In this document: piece after piece, positions 1-13,600 of the stretch
How positions within the stretch are numbered: the first letter of the stretch is position 1
Layout: every line of letters begins with the position of its first letter
Assembly: GCA_936450465.1 (NCBI GenBank)
Contig: OW388289.1
Span: 80,307,093-80,371,092 of the forward strand
Direction: 5' to 3'
Source of the DNA: Gibbula magus
Lineage: Eukaryota > Mollusca > Gastropoda > Trochida > Trochidae
DNA: 64,000 nucleotides
The notes under the pieces: model-generated
What the model was told of the DNA's origin: nothing
The model's input: only the letters and a program-made list of their open reading frames with translations
Database searches by the model: none
Translations under genes and position numbers: made by a program

Positions 1-2530
1 ACCCCCTACGTTGAACATCTAACACATGATTACAACTGGTCAGCTGTATCCGACAGATCTAACGACTTGGGGTGACCAGCAGCTACGCAATGTTATCACA
101 CAGGGAGCACTTCCTCACAGTCACCAAAGTGCCGCTAGCGAATCCACAAACGCCATGTTACGGTCAGGGAAATCTCGTCAACCAATTACTCGAGTATGTT
201 TTACTCTGAAAGCTGGGGGCTCCAAAGTCCGATTAAGAAAATATTTCGTTCTCTGTCCCCCTTGCCTAATTTGAGGGAACAAATTGTTTTGAAAGGGGTC
301 GGCGACATCGTATTGCATAAGGTTTGGGTAACTTCAGATTCCGCTCTGCCCTCCAGGCACATGATGCTCTGAGCTTGAGTTCCATCAATTGGAAGACACG
401 TTGTATCAATACGGTTAAAACTGAACAAACGTTGTTATGTGAGCTGTCAGTGGATCATCGGAGAGGAAGTTCATGTTGCTAAGCCTTTGGGATAATGCTT
501 AATAGTCCTACTGGTTTGTCTTCGAATTCAGAGCAAAGAGTAGCTTGAATTCCTCTGTACGATGTAACACGTTTGCGGTAGGGCGAAAATCCATTTACTC
601 AGGTGGTCGGAAACTGTAACATTTTGAAATCAAGATTCTGTGATATGTTCAATGCCGATCCCGATTTCTATTGAGTTCTTTTAGCCTTGTGATATTGACC
701 AGAATTGTAGTAACTGTAGCAAGTGGTCGTTTTGAGCAGTGTTAGTTAAGATGGACCATAAAACATATTTTTCTTGAAGAAAACAATTTCCAAAAAACAT
801 CAACCTGATAAATATGAATTTAAATCATGTTACTCCATTCGGTGTTTTAGTAACATTATCTCCCGTCGTTTCTAAACATAATTCTGAATTTTATCATGCA
901 GTTGAAATCATTTTGTAATGTTGAATTTCAATATTGGAGAGATCAAGAAACTGTATGAAAATACAAATCGAATGAAATTGTTTGAACATCAATCAGCACA
1001 TGTGTTAATTCTGCACGTATGACAGCCAAATAAAATATTATGAAGCATACTTAATGTCACTTTAAATATTGAATATCAGTAAACCCATTGTCATACATCG
1101 CCAAATGTCAACTTGATCGATGTCCGTCTTTTTGCCTTCTCCAAACCAATCCTATAACCAACAACATTAAGCCATATCACCGGCAATGGAGACAAACACC
1201 AACTCTCATGTCCTAATTGTCGCGTTCATTTCCACTCACAGGTGTCGGGTATTGGGTTCACAGCGCTGTCGTGAACCTCATGTAATCCTATCAGATACAA
1301 ATTACCCTTTAAATTCATTCTCACCTCGAAGGATATTAATTTAGATTGCAATGTTAACGAAAATCAATAAACAGCGAGTATCTGTCAACATGAAATGATA
1401 AAGGAATTAACCCGATCACATTCCAATTCTGAATATCACCCTGGTCTCACAACCCAAGTCATTTGTATTGATAAAGCTTATAACGATCACCAGGACGTAA
1501 CGTAACACAGGTGGGGGGACGAAGCTTGTTTATTGCTAACAATTCAAAAATAATTTCAAAAGATATTATCTCGGGCAGGCTCAAGAGTTTCAAGAAACAT
1601 ACTGAGATTAGATGTCGTGATTATTACTGGCAAGCACTCGAATACTATGATTGAATTGTGAAGTATACTATTCAGTCATAGTGGTATATATGTTTTACAT
1701 AACCTTGAAAGGGGGTGAGATGAGGTGATTTAGGTTTTAACGTCGTTTTCACTTATATCACGGCTGCTATTATTATTGCAGTGGAAAGGGCATCAACACC
1801 ATTTGTGGCTATGCATTGCGGTGGAAACTGTAAGCATCGGTGGCAACTAGCGAATCATGGTACTGCGCTGAAATTCAGTGTAGCATTGCAGCCAAACCTT
1901 ACTGCATGCATACTGCAGGGTCAGTGTGCATTGAAGGCGAGTGTCTGTCGGGTCAGACACATTTACGTTATGGTCATGGGTATGTCACGGTGTAACAAGT
2001 GACTTTACCAACCAACAGTGTGGAATTCATGTTTCTATGAAATATCTTTACTATGACATCTCTCTTGTCTCGTTAGTACAGCATGTAAAGGGCAAACCAT
2101 GGCCACATTTTGAAAAGGTTCGAATTGCATTATTAATTTCAAATTTGCAGACTTGTTATCCTTTTTAATCTTGCTCTTGCATGCATATTTTAGTTTAACC
2201 CAATATACCAAAATTAATGTTACACTTTGTAATGGGTTTCCTTAATATATTAGGAAAGAAGAACATATGTTGAAACACTATAGCTTTGGTTGATGTTGGT
2301 GCTGACTTCATTTAACAACAGATGATACAAACACTTGGCATACACACGAGTTGGTCGGGCATATTAAGCCGACGAATCTATGTATGCATCAATCGCGGTT
2401 TTCATCGGTTTAGGTGTTATTTCATCATGTATTATCAATGTAATATTTGCATGGTTGTAGACAATTTGACAAATGACAACACAACTCGTGAATGGTGATA
2501 ATTTTGTAATTGACACTTTATGACCTTCAG
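1..2530. other. No gene recognised; AT-rich
   Basis: Short open frames at 26-274, 201-428, 1781-2002 and 1941-2168 have no recognisable domain, overlap on opposite strands or in different frames, and lack splice or start context. I see no repeat or RNA gene here. Confidence 0.5.
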
Positions 2531-2632
2531 TAAACTGTTAAGAGGCTTACAAGAGGTTGGTATAAGAAGAGAGGAGTTTATGGGTGTTCAACTTCTTTAT
2601 TTCAATGACGACGTTCAGCTAAACACATTATG
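2531..2632. mobile_element. Palindromic repeat, copy 1 of a dispersed pair
   Basis: TAAACTGTTAAGAGGC, then GAGGTTGGTATAAG, then AGTTTATGGGTGTTCAACTT matches the complement of 59860-59925 (AAACTGTTTGAGAGG, AAGTTGGTGTAAT, AGTTTATGGATGACC). The loop (CAACTTCTTTATTTCAATG) instead matches the plus strand of copy 2. So the hairpin loop is inverted between the copies. Only imperfect arms remain here. Confidence 0.4.
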
Positions 2633-4174
2633 CTTTAAAAGTGTATTTCTAAAATAACATATTGATCAGATATTAATAACGTAACATGTTAACATGTATC
2701 AAACAATGATTTTCCAATAGAAATGTCTGACAAGTTTTAATATGTATCCCGTGTATGTTCTCTGAGCTCTTGCCTGACTCTTTATTGTGTACTTTGGACT
2801 CTTATTGTGTCAGATATTCCCAACTAAACTGTGGGAGGTGTATTTTCTTTAGCTTCACTCAAGCGTGTAGTCATCGTCAATTGTAAAGTGAATTGCACTT
2901 GATGACAACTTATACAGTTAGACATCTATCATAAGTTATTAAACTTGAGTAAAGACCGTGATTATGCAAGTGTTGTTAGGTTCTAAGCCAATAATAGATA
3001 TAAGTGATGTATGTGCATTATGTCAATAAAGCTTGATGTTCAGCTGTATGCATGGCGGCAAATTAGGAAGGTTTTCATTTGGCTTTGAATCCTTGAATAA
3101 GCAAATCTCTCTGTTAAACCTTCTGTCACGTATATATAATTGGGTGTCTTTCTACTTTGTATAACTTGTGAATCGCAAGAACTTGTTGTTTGGCTACACA
3201 TATTTGAAGTTTATATGGTTACAGCGGGATGGTGTTTCAAAGGCTTTTTTCTCCTCGATAGAAGGGAAATTCTTTTCAAATTAAAAGCAACGAATTTCAA
3301 CAAAGGAAACGATCCTGGCGAAACAAGCTTATATATTGGAACTGCAGTGTATGAAATTGCCCGAATAGAGGAATACTTAACTAAATAAGTCTGTGATATA
3401 GAATGGATAGCGCGTCTAGGTGAACGGGATACGTCTATGCAAACAGTATCAGCAAAAAAACAGGCTTTTGTGTTTGGTTTTGTCCGCTTGTGGCGCTAAT
3501 CACGAAGGGCGACAATAGCCCCATCTTACCATGCAACCTGCCCAGACACTCCGGAGCCGGCCAGAATAGACTCTGTTGACATCGGACGGGGCCTATCGAG
3601 TAGGCCAAGAATCCGAAAAATCTGCTACAATCGCTAACAAATACTGTCAGAGTTCAAGTGGTGGCGGGATCCCTTCAAGGGGGTTGTTCTACCACTTGTA
3701 TCTCCATGCTACAACTTGCCAATATCACTAATTCCTCCCAAACTTATAAGTAACGCCCGTCAGCCCCGGAGTTGAACAATGGTCACTCCAAGTTGTATAC
3801 TGTCCTGTATCCAGCCAGAAAGTGACAATGAAAAGACTCGAGGAATGTTTTTTCTTCTCAATCAGCAGACCCGCAGAGGGACGCTATTTAATTGCTTCAT
3901 TGTAACCACGGATGTATTCACCGTGCAGCTACGACTCCTAACCAAAACATTATTGTCCATCTTCTGAGAAAATATCCCTGAAAACGCTGAAGATGATCCT
4001 TTAAAACGCTGTTCTCCTCAGTATACACTAGCAACAAGTGGGACCTGATTACACGAGAGAGGGGGTTGGATTACACGCCGTCTACCATAGATGTCTGTAT
4101 TACCTATGGGGACAAGCATTTCGTGGTTCATATCTTTTACAAGATGCCCAGGAGTAACACATCTCTGTCATACC
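2633..4174. other. No gene recognised
   Basis: This is AT-rich DNA with a GC-richer patch at about 3480-3760. Open frames at 3140-3388 and 3779-3967 show no known family. Confidence 0.5.
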
Positions 4175-4203
4175 ACGTGACGTCATGAAAAATGACGTCA
4201 CGT
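4175..4203. promoter_or_regulatory. Inverted CRE pair with E-box
   Basis: ACGTGACGTCAT (4175-4186) and ATGACGTCACGT (4192-4203) are perfect complements around GAAAA. Each arm contains a full CRE octamer TGACGTCA, and the left arm also lies in a CACGTG E-box. Such sites bind CREB/ATF bZIP and bHLH factors in animals; use here is unproven and no gene is recognised downstream. Confidence 0.4.
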
Positions 4204-4966
4204 TTGACCTATATGACGTTGTTTTCGAATGTATCGACGGCGGGTTACAACGTTAACTATATTTAGATTAAGTGGCAGTTCCAACAAGACAAGATATTTT
4301 AATCCACGAGTGACAAATACAACTGAAACAGAGGTACACCATGTCTCAAGAAAATAACTAAATTTGCAAAACTGTATATTTATTAATGTTTCTGAAAAGC
4401 CGCCTTTCGAGAACTCGTCTTTTTGGAATATCTTTAGCTAGATGAGATATGAAAGTCAAAAAGGATTTTTGCTTGCTTTATTACCTACAGTAATGATGCG
4501 TTAAAAATATAGTCAAAACAGGTAATTTATGTTGAACATATCTTTAATTAATTAAATTTCCATATTTCATCAATATTTAATTTAAATGCCAAGCATTGTG
4601 GCGAAATTATTTTTTAAAACCGATTTCAGCATCCCTTGTGTGTTTGAACATACATAAACTAAAGCATCATACCCTGATGAATGACATTGTTAGTAGTTCT
4701 ATTTAAAATATTCATATACGCTCATCAATGACATTCAAATTCTACTTTCTCCTGCAACATGGCATTTCGTTTTTTACTTTACTTTTTACTTGTTAAATTG
4801 TGGCGGCGTTTCGTTTGTTCGTCAGTCTACGACACTATTGGCATATCTATATTGAGCCGCGAAGGCTAACATATTTATTTCGGATGTCCCAGGAGAACTG
4901 ACTTTCAACCAACGAGAAGGATCCACCAGAGCTACAATACAGTGAATTACATATACGGAGTAGCAT

Positions 4967-5096
4967 TAGTCTAACACTCAGACTCTGAAAACATCATCAT
5001 TTTATTAAATATTGAAACGGAGACTTAAGAAATGGGATTTTCAGATAAAAATAGGCTCCTTTTCAATATTTTTCTAAGAGTCTAAGTGTAAGACGA
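4967..5096. mobile_element. TAGTC-family MITE, copy A (130 bp)
   Basis: The element opens with TAGTCTAACACTCAGACTC and closes with GTCTAAGTGTAAGACGA, which are imperfect terminal inverted repeats. An inner ATATTGAAAnGGAG motif is mirrored by CTCCTTTTCAATATT, so most of the element is palindromic. The ten bases before it (GGAGTAGCAT) and the ten after it (GGAGTATTAT) match at eight positions, consistent with an aged target-site duplication. It is non-coding and probably moved by a transposase encoded elsewhere. Confidence 0.65.
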
Positions 5097-5250
5097 GGAG
5101 TATTATGTATACCTAACTTTCATTCGGGAAGTAGCAATATGCCGGCACTCGTAAACATGCTTAGTCCATGATAATGACACACAAATACTATCCTCTATAT
5201 CTTATTAGACTTGGTGATCTGTCTGAGCCAAGTCCTGCTTGAGGATTGTG

Positions 5251-5287
5251 TATAAAAGCGTGACACTGTCCAGGTTTCTTTCAGCAA
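5251..5287 (+). promoter_or_regulatory. Possible TATA-type core promoter
   Basis: TATAAAAG at 5251-5258 is followed ~25-30 bases later by TTTCTTTCAGCAAG, an initiator-like pyrimidine-rich site. TATA-like words are common in AT-rich DNA and no gene is recognised downstream. Confidence 0.15.
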
Positions 5288-5331
5288 GTCCAGACTAATT
5301 TTTTAAAAGCCTAAAGAACTAAAACCACATA

Positions 5332-5712
5332 TGAGGATGTAATCTCTTCCCACGGAGGTTACTCCCTTCAGATTGTCTCTCGATACCTCTGTTATATACA
5401 GGCGATATTTCCCTATTCGCACATAATCTCCTGGTGATGAAAGTTTGCAACACTGGTAACGTCCTTAGTTTTATCCAATCAAATATCGTTTTACATCTGA
5501 GACCTGCCACCTGTCTAATAAACAATATGTGCGCATCGCACATGAAGCATACTCATTTAGGCAGTTACGTATTGCTCAGGTGGAAACGTACACTTCTGAT
5601 GCTACCAATGAGGATTCTCTATTTCTATAGCCGTGAAAGTGCAGCAGAGGTAACGATAGAATATCTGAAGGGAGTAACCTCTGTAGGAATGGATGGTGTG
5701 GATGTAGGCAAA
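5332..5712. mobile_element. Fold-back element with ~65-bp imperfect inverted repeats
   Basis: A perfect 19-bp inverted pair (GAGGTTACTCCCTTCAGAT at 5355-5373; complement at 5663-5681) is the core of longer imperfect arms: about 5332-5398 and 5645-5712. The arms enclose ~250 bp with no recognisable protein. Open frames inside on both strands mirror each other only because of the inverted repeat. It is a probable non-autonomous DNA transposon of unknown superfamily. Confidence 0.5.
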
Positions 5713-8700
5713 GCAAATATATATAATCAAAACTTAATTTTAATCTGTATATTGGCTTATTAAGTGCGATATGACAGCTCCTTGTTATTTGAATTCGCAT
5801 GTGATATGTTGCATGGTTAGTCTATATAACGCTCTTCATAATCTCTCATTACGTTGGTAATATGGTGTACGGTTACTGTGAGCAGCTTGTGTAAGACGGA
5901 GGGTCGCCGTAGGAGTAATCGTGTATCTTTAACAACTCTTTAATGCACGTCTGCATACATTGTAAGTCTTAAATTGATATTTCCAGCCTCTCTACTCACG
6001 AAGTGGCGACTATATGTGATGGTTGTAAGCACTACAGGATATTAAATCTTCATATCGGGAACAATAAGACAGGAAACATTAACTTTGCAACGCATTTGTA
6101 GTTATTGTCATGTTCCTCTATTTTGTTGTTACAAATTATACTTTGATACTTAGACTTCCCAAATCAAGGCAAGGAACAATTGTGCATGACAACATTATTT
6201 GCCGATGCAATCTGGTTTGTATTGTTCCTGGACAAGAAGGCAACTATCTATCAGTATCTACGATGGTAGACAATATGATGAGCAGGATAATTTCATAATA
6301 ACATCTTGTATATATGTTATTGTTTCACAGCGCCATGTGTATAACATCTGGTCAGTATACTGATAGGAATCTCGATTCTTGCTATTCAAGTTTTACATAT
6401 CATAGCATCAATTTATGAAAATACCGTTTTTCTCCGGAAATCCTAATGGACATTATTACATGTTGGGCTTACAGTTTACAGATGGCGAGGCTCTTGTGAT
6501 GCATACAACATGCGCTTCAATGATATATTTAATCATCGACAATAGTTGTTGCATGTATCGTTTGGTTTGAATTGGTATTTTATGTAGGCCTAATGCATAT
6601 ACAGTAATTATGCCAAATGTATTGCTGCGAATTAGAATTGTATAATATTTAAAAACTTTTGGTGTGCATCAATCAACATGAATTGAACCCTTCGAATATG
6701 TTACATCTACCTGTACCTGTGCAATTTATACATTAAATCATTCTATTTTATTACATTGTTGACGTGCATTAATCCACACATAATTGGTATTGCCTTAAAC
6801 TCATCGAATGTGTAACATCTACTTTGGTGAATTAAACATTCAAGACTTATATTGAACAATGAATGGCTTACTGACTTCATCAACAAAGACACGGATGTGG
6901 TTCACCTTCTGCAAGTGGGTATGACAGGTGTGCGTCAGTACTGATGTGTCTGGCATCTTGTACCTGCAATGCTAAAATGAGGCCGGGATCTTCTGGAAAC
7001 AATACACACTGTTATCAGTTTAACTTTACATGAATCATTTGTAACTTTTTTGCATGACTCGTTCATCCCAGGCAAAGTAATGTGTGTATATGTTTGTATT
7101 CATTGTTCTTCGAAAAGCAAAGAAATAGCATTAGTAAAGACATAACCATCTTCAAATTGGCAGAATGTATGAAATAAACTATCAAAAGTAATTTAATTTT
7201 GAGGAAAACATCCTATCTACATCAACAGAATACACGATGTCGTCTTTCTTAATACATTATTAAGTCCAATTTGTTGGAAACTTTGCTTTGATATTTCGCT
7301 ACGGTCGACATAACAAATACGGAAAGTGAGCTTCGAATATAGGCAGAATGTGACTGTCCATTGTTTGTGTGTGACAAGGTAATGAAACTCAAATCAACCA
7401 CCCGTCACCTAGACACACACATAAACGCGTATCCATAGTAATATTTTCACAATTTCCATTTTGAGTTAATCAAAAATACTTTTGGGACATCATTCCGTCT
7501 TAGTCAGCAAAATACACACTCTACCTCTCTCATATTAATGATGAAACTGGTTCCAGCAGTCTGTTGGAATCCAATTATACACCGAATCGCTAATTCGTTG
7601 TCTACAACCAATTTAGAAGATACAAGTTCCATCCTCAAACATATAAACCCTCAGCGCCCAATTAATCTTTCCGCAACGTGCAAAGCAAATACACACCTGA
7701 TATTGTCTCACCTGGCAAAACACATAGGTATATATTCACCTGTGCGTCAAACTGGCACGTTTAGCCCTATTAAGCCGAACGGTTGCTGTCAGAAACTTAA
7801 CGGCGATGTTTGGTCAGGCTGAGAAATCGAAGGTCCGCCTAAATGTAATTGAGTCTTTGTGGACTTTGGCAATGTAATCGACAGATCTTAAACCAGCTCG
7901 TTAATAGCCGGACGGAATCCATGGAAAATCTTGACGCCTTTCTCGAGATCTCGCGCGTGCTTTGCTTTGCAAACTAGCCTGTTCAAGCTTAAATGAATCA
8001 AACTCGAAAGATAAACTAAGCGGCGAAATGCAAGTAAAGGAATTGTAATTGCATAGAAAATCATTTCCCATCGTGATCAACATGACTGAATGTGCTTCTG
8101 AAAATCTCAAAGATGGACGGTTAGTCATGGATGCACAAATAGCCAATCACGACAATGGTGATGCCGGAAAGCGGAATGTTATTTCCGGTTTAAAGAGCTA
8201 TAACGGTAATCAGGCAGGTTTTGGTGAATATGTCGTGATTGTGATCAAACACCAGAGCCCCATCTCATCAGGACGCAACTCCGTGCTCCCTTGCAGCATG
8301 GATGCATATGACTAACGTTCGGTCAACATGGCCTCTGTGGAAGCCAATAAAAAAAAATTCCAGAATTCATTTTCTAAACATTCTTCACTTGTTGATTATT
8401 TAAAGATCCACAAACCTCGACCATATCACTTTTCGGTTTTTATTCAAACATATTCAAAGATGACGAGGATTCCACTTGATATATGTCAATTCAAACGATA
8501 AACACCTTTGATAACGCCTTTTTAGAACGCCGCTCAATTATGCCTCGTAAAACTTTAGCCGAGAGTGAATGCCGCGTGCTAGACCTTGTGACGTAATACA
8601 CAGGAGTCGATTGGCGTCTAATGACAGAATCCACTACAATTAGCCTTACATAACTGCCTAAATAACATATTTACCTTTGTCCTTATACAAAAAAAATTAC

Positions 8701-8828
8701 ATATATACACGCCCCGTAAAACGTACTACAAATGGCAGCAGATGTCAACACTGTTTAATACTGGATGTGACCATTGCTGGACCCGTTATTCTGCAATGTG
8801 TTTGGAACAATTCTTATCATTGCCCAAT
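5713..8828. other. No gene established
   Basis: Mostly AT-rich DNA. A GC-richer patch at ~7900-8340 contains a 78-codon frame (ATG at 8081) followed by AATAAA-like sequence. I do not recognise its product, and it overlaps a minus-strand frame. Confidence 0.45.
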
Positions 8829-8933
8829 ATGGCGGCGGCACTCATGTCAGATGATGAAGATGTTCAAACGTCACATAGATCTATTACACTTTTCATACGG
8901 ATTATAACGGTGTTAACACGCCTCATTCATTGA

Positions 8934-10501
8934 CTCATGGGTATGTTGAATAATGTTTGTTTTCACATTCGTCCATTTGCGAAATAACAAAATGTATTTT
9001 CCATATGTTTGTAAATCAATGTAACGATATGTAATAAGTGATGTAGTTGCGTTATTGACACTCTAACTTACATAAATATTATAAGAGGGGAAATCTACAC
9101 GACTGAACTATAGCCTGAGTAATATTTTTAAAATTGCAAACCAAACAACACAAGGCCATGGTGAGTTGATCACAATTTTATAGTTCCAATTCTTTCTTTG
9201 GAAAATGGGATACGATGTGATTTAAACAGTATGTTATTTCCAAAAACACATGATTTGACCACCAAACAATACATGCAATATAAAATGCAAGGCCTTTTTT
9301 ATATCATGCTAGGACTTAAATGAAAAAGTCTGACGTTTTTTTTAGTAAAGTTCATGCAATGCTATAATCTAATGAATGTTTATGTTAGGTCAGTTGTATT
9401 ACACTGAATCTAAGTAATTGTAAATGTACACGACTGTAGATTTAAAGATAGCCCGAATATTTTTTTAAAAGTGTAAACCAATAACAATGATAAAAATTAT
9501 ATGATTTTTTTAGTTATAATGTTATAACTATTCTATTAGAAATATAAAGTCACCATGAGAAAAAAATGATGCAGCAGATTAGAAACAATACGCCTCTTCA
9601 AAAACAAAATCAAGCACAACAAAAAAATGAACTAATAATGACTTTTATAATTAAACAAATTGTATGGTCTTGTTTTTATTTTTGAATTGTCAGTTATTCA
9701 TTTCAAAACATATTGTAGCCTATAAGATAACCTAACACTCCACCCGATTGGGAAAATAACAAATCTAAAATCAGCGATTGAATATCGAAAAATGCTCCAA
9801 AAACTCCGAAATTACTCCCTAGTCCCTACTCGCACAGATACCCATTCTATCTGTAACTTGTATGTCGAAACGTTCTTATTATGTTTTAAACTAATTATCG
9901 ACGAAAATCGACAAATCGCCTAAGTATTTCATTAAGCAACTCCTGTGTATGACGTCACATCGCTAACGAAAGCTGAAGGCGGCCCTGCAGACTGTTTGAG
10001 GATTGGGATAATTAGCAGGCCAATTTTACTCACTTTGAATGGCCATATCTTGGTAAGTAGTTGACGCTTCGAAATAATCTTTTGTGTTTTGTTTACTTGA
10101 AAGTATTGTCTATATGAATAAACGAATTAACATCGAAAAAAAACAGAGAGATTCTATTATCTTTAAGTAATTAAATTTTGTCGGAAGAAGGTGCGAATAT
10201 ATCTCAAATTAACGATACTTAGTAGTGGGCTCTTTATTGGAATTCGTATACGATGGTGTGGAAGCAGTCAGTTTGATATTTGCTCTCATCATCATGTATA
10301 TAAATGCAATGAATACTCTTGTCCGCATCGTCTTCATTTCAAGAAATCAAATAATTTATAAAGTTGTAGAAACTTAACAAGGTGATTACATTGTGTAAAA
10401 GCACATACATGTATACTATAAAACATGCGATGATCAGCGCAAGGGATTGCATTCCAGCAAGGACTAAGATGATGTTGATTTCAGTCAATCAGTAAACTTA
10501 C
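8934..10501. other. No gene recognised
   Basis: AT-rich DNA with many A or T runs. A TGACGTCA site (CRE) lies near 9951, followed by a short GC-richer patch to ~10010. Nothing else is supported. Confidence 0.5.
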
Positions 10502-10693
10502 CAGGGTTCCCATTACTTGGCAATACTTGTATAGCACCTAAAGTTCTTGGCAAGTAGGACTTCCCACAACCAACCCCAAACAAAGGCACAATGTTTGAAA
10601 ACGTGCCTACAATTAGCCCATGTCCGATACAGTAATACCCTGAGAACATCAGTATGATTCTTTCCATCGCTTGACCATTGGTTCAGTAATGTC
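10502..10693 (-). pseudogene. Monocarboxylate-transporter-like exon fragment, probably decayed
   Basis: The minus strand from 10667 reads MFSGYYCIGHGLIVGTF, then SNIVPL, then LPRTLGAIQVLPSNGNP. This resembles the late transmembrane region of SLC16/MCT-type major-facilitator proteins, where a small-residue-rich helix precedes an 'LPxALGxxQ...GNPxGPP' segment. A strong splice donor (G|GTAAGT, complement of 10496-10501) lies exactly after GNP plus one base. A usable acceptor (CACAG|GAC) lies at 10693/10694, giving a 192-bp exon. Against a working exon, that acceptor puts a TGA in the MCT-like frame ten codons before ERIIL, and the segment before LPR departs from the family pattern. No other MCT exon was recognised nearby. 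The family call rests on remembered patterns, so confidence is modest; a divergent functional exon with another acceptor is possible. Confidence 0.3.
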
Positions 10694-13600
10694 CTGTGTT
10701 CACAGACAGCGAGCACCTGCAGAACACCTCTTGACCAGTTCAGGTAACAAGGGGGCAGTGACGGCTATTCTTGAGCATGACAATGAAGGGTCAATTAGAG
10801 ACTGGACACATGAAGGTGGGAGGGTCACACTGCTGATGGAAGATCTTCTTGAATAAGAAAAGACATTGAGGAGAGCTCAAGACCTCGCTTAATTTATAAT
10901 TACCTCCCTTCTGGCATTGGCGTTTATACTTTTCGCTTGATGAAAACGAATTGGAGTAACTACTTTAGGGTGCTTAACATTGGCACGGAATTAAAAAGGA
11001 TTTTAATAACAGACTTTTTTAATAACCCGATTCGAGATTTTTCTATGTTGTATAGGTTTGGAAAAGAAATGTCTTTCTTTTTGTGTGTCATATTTGCTTT
11101 ATACCATCTGATCACGCAATGGTGTCAACCTCTTTATGTTTTCTCTATTTTCCCGATCGTCAGTGACACTGAATTTATATATTTTATTTCCTGTTTTGAA
11201 AAAACGCTGCCTAAGTAGTGCCATTGATAAACAATGATGTATCCGGTTCTTTTATCCAGAGTAAAGGAGTTACTCCAAGCGTGCAATTAACATGTCCAAC
11301 CTCCCCCCTTACCTTTTATTGAGGGGTCTTCCTCCAGTCTGTAACAATTCGTGACACCACTCTGATCTATAGTTGTGTCAATTCTCAATGGAACTCTTAA
11401 AAGTAGAACATATCAAACGACGGTATCAAACTCATAAAAGGGCAAGCACAACGCAAGGTTAACTTTAAATCACGAGATCTTACATTTAAAGTATACCAAA
11501 CAAATTTCAATAATGTTAGAGATATTGATTACATTGTACCTAATAGAATGTATAACAATTAAAAAGTTTGCACTCATTTGCCCATATCCCAGTTATCTCC
11601 CGTATTTACTTAGTAGATATTATGATTCGACCTCAAACTGAAGTGCAGTGAAGAAAAACAGACGCTTAGAGTAAACATGCGTATATAGTTATCTTTCAAA
11701 TGCTTAAATGTCATGTTAAGTAAACAATTAGCTTCTTGATTAATTGTTTCATTTTCCTTTGTTTGAAAATACGGGATATAATGGCCCACATACGATTGAG
11801 TGTGTTTTCGCTATTGTTGTATTAACATTATGTGTTAAAATAACCACGTCACTAAGGCTGTAATGGAAAGGCATGTACTATGTATATCCCTAAACTGTTT
11901 CACAAGCCTCGTGTTCCTATAACGATACAGTTAATGAATATACTCATTATGACTAATGAACTCCGTATTTGTAGAATTTGTAATTAAATGCAGTAAAAGA
12001 TAAATGTTTTTTTCATTTTGTGTGCACCATCTAACATTCGACGTAAATAAACTAAAAACAAAATATCATGACCATCCTAATAAATCTATCATTACAATAT
12101 TAATAAGCGGTAAGAGCACTCAAGAACTTAAAGTGATATCGAATATACCATGATTCTTAAAACAATATTATTCGTTTCATAATGTACCACGCCATATTAA
12201 CGACAGGACAAAGTGTGGGTTATACCTACCTTAAAGAGTCATTGAGTGTGCAAGTGTTTCAAATACAAAACATTTTTTTCTAAACACACTTATGATAGCA
12301 ATCACTAGATAAATAGTTCATCTACAACGTGACATATGATGAAAAGTTGTAGTAACATTTATCTTATAAATTTGCATTTTTTTGGCATTTTTTATTTACC
12401 TGTAAAATGATATTTTCTATTTCATTATACCAACTACCTATAAGCCATACCTTAATTATACGTTTCAAGCAAAATACCTAGTTTAGAAATAAAAGTTATT
12501 GTTATATCTGTAGGAACTATTTTAGAGAATCAATTGAAAATATATAAACGTCATAAAACAAAAATATATCTACACATCCTTGAGTTTTCACGTTCTTTTC
12601 GTTCGTTTGTTTTTTTGTGTATAGTGTTGACCACAATGCCTTGCGCGATAAAATAAGAGTGGGAAACATCTTCACTAATTAGCCCGATCATTTCGCTTAT
12701 TTTGGGTTGAAAACTTTGCGAATATATATATAATATATTTCAATTAAATAGAGTGTTGACAATGTTCCTGTATTTTTCAGATCTGTCCATATATGCATTT
12801 TATGCAGTTGTACAAAGTACACATATTGGTGCTTAAAGATATCACACCAAACTATCCATGTACTGTAGGCCTGGGGAATCATGGGATATCGTTATATATA
12901 AGATTGAATATTGCAGCAATGTGCTCATTGTTACCTCTGATTTTTATGAGTTTGTGCTTACCTTTTAAATGAAGTATATTTCATCTCATAAAATGAACCT
13001 GTCAACCCTATGATACATTAACTATTAAAAAACGGTAATTGTTGCAAGGTGAATAATTAAAAAATCGTGCAGGTGTGGAGCCTGACTACCCCTCTGCCCA
13101 CATACACGCACCAGAGTCGTAACAAACTTAAAGCATGTTGCACGTGCGAAATCCGCGATGGATCAACACGTTTCGCTCTTATGAAACGAGGTTGTTATCT
13201 GGGAAATTAATGAAAACGAGGCTGAATGTTAATGAGTGCAGTTCCTTTCACTCCAACAGAAGGGATTAATCACGTCATTAAATGCTGTACATGATTCGGC
13301 GTGATAAACACAGGCTATAACACATCAGCTCCTGACCCGAGAAAAACATACGTCCTCCAGGTCACAAGGTTTGTGTTTGCACATTCACGAATGGTTTAAA
13401 ATCGTACATAAATATTTATAAGTAACAGGGTCGGGTCAGTTGACATATTTTCACATTTATGGGTCATTTAGTTTGAAATGGGACTCGTGAGAGGTAATGC
13501 GAAGGACATTAATTCTGTTGGAGCTATTGTAATGTATTTGACAAAATTCATTTCCTTTGCCATGACATGCATGTATAATGCATTGTGACTGTTTTCAAAA

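Noticed and set aside
5434..5800. Open frames on both strands near 5.4-5.8 kb as genes
   Set aside because: They fall in a fold-back element; the mirrored arms explain the opposing frames, and no domain is recognised.
8081..8315. 78-codon frame as a small protein gene
   Set aside because: An AATAAA-like word follows, but the product is unrecognised, and an overlapping minus-strand frame and no splice or promoter evidence leave it unsupported.
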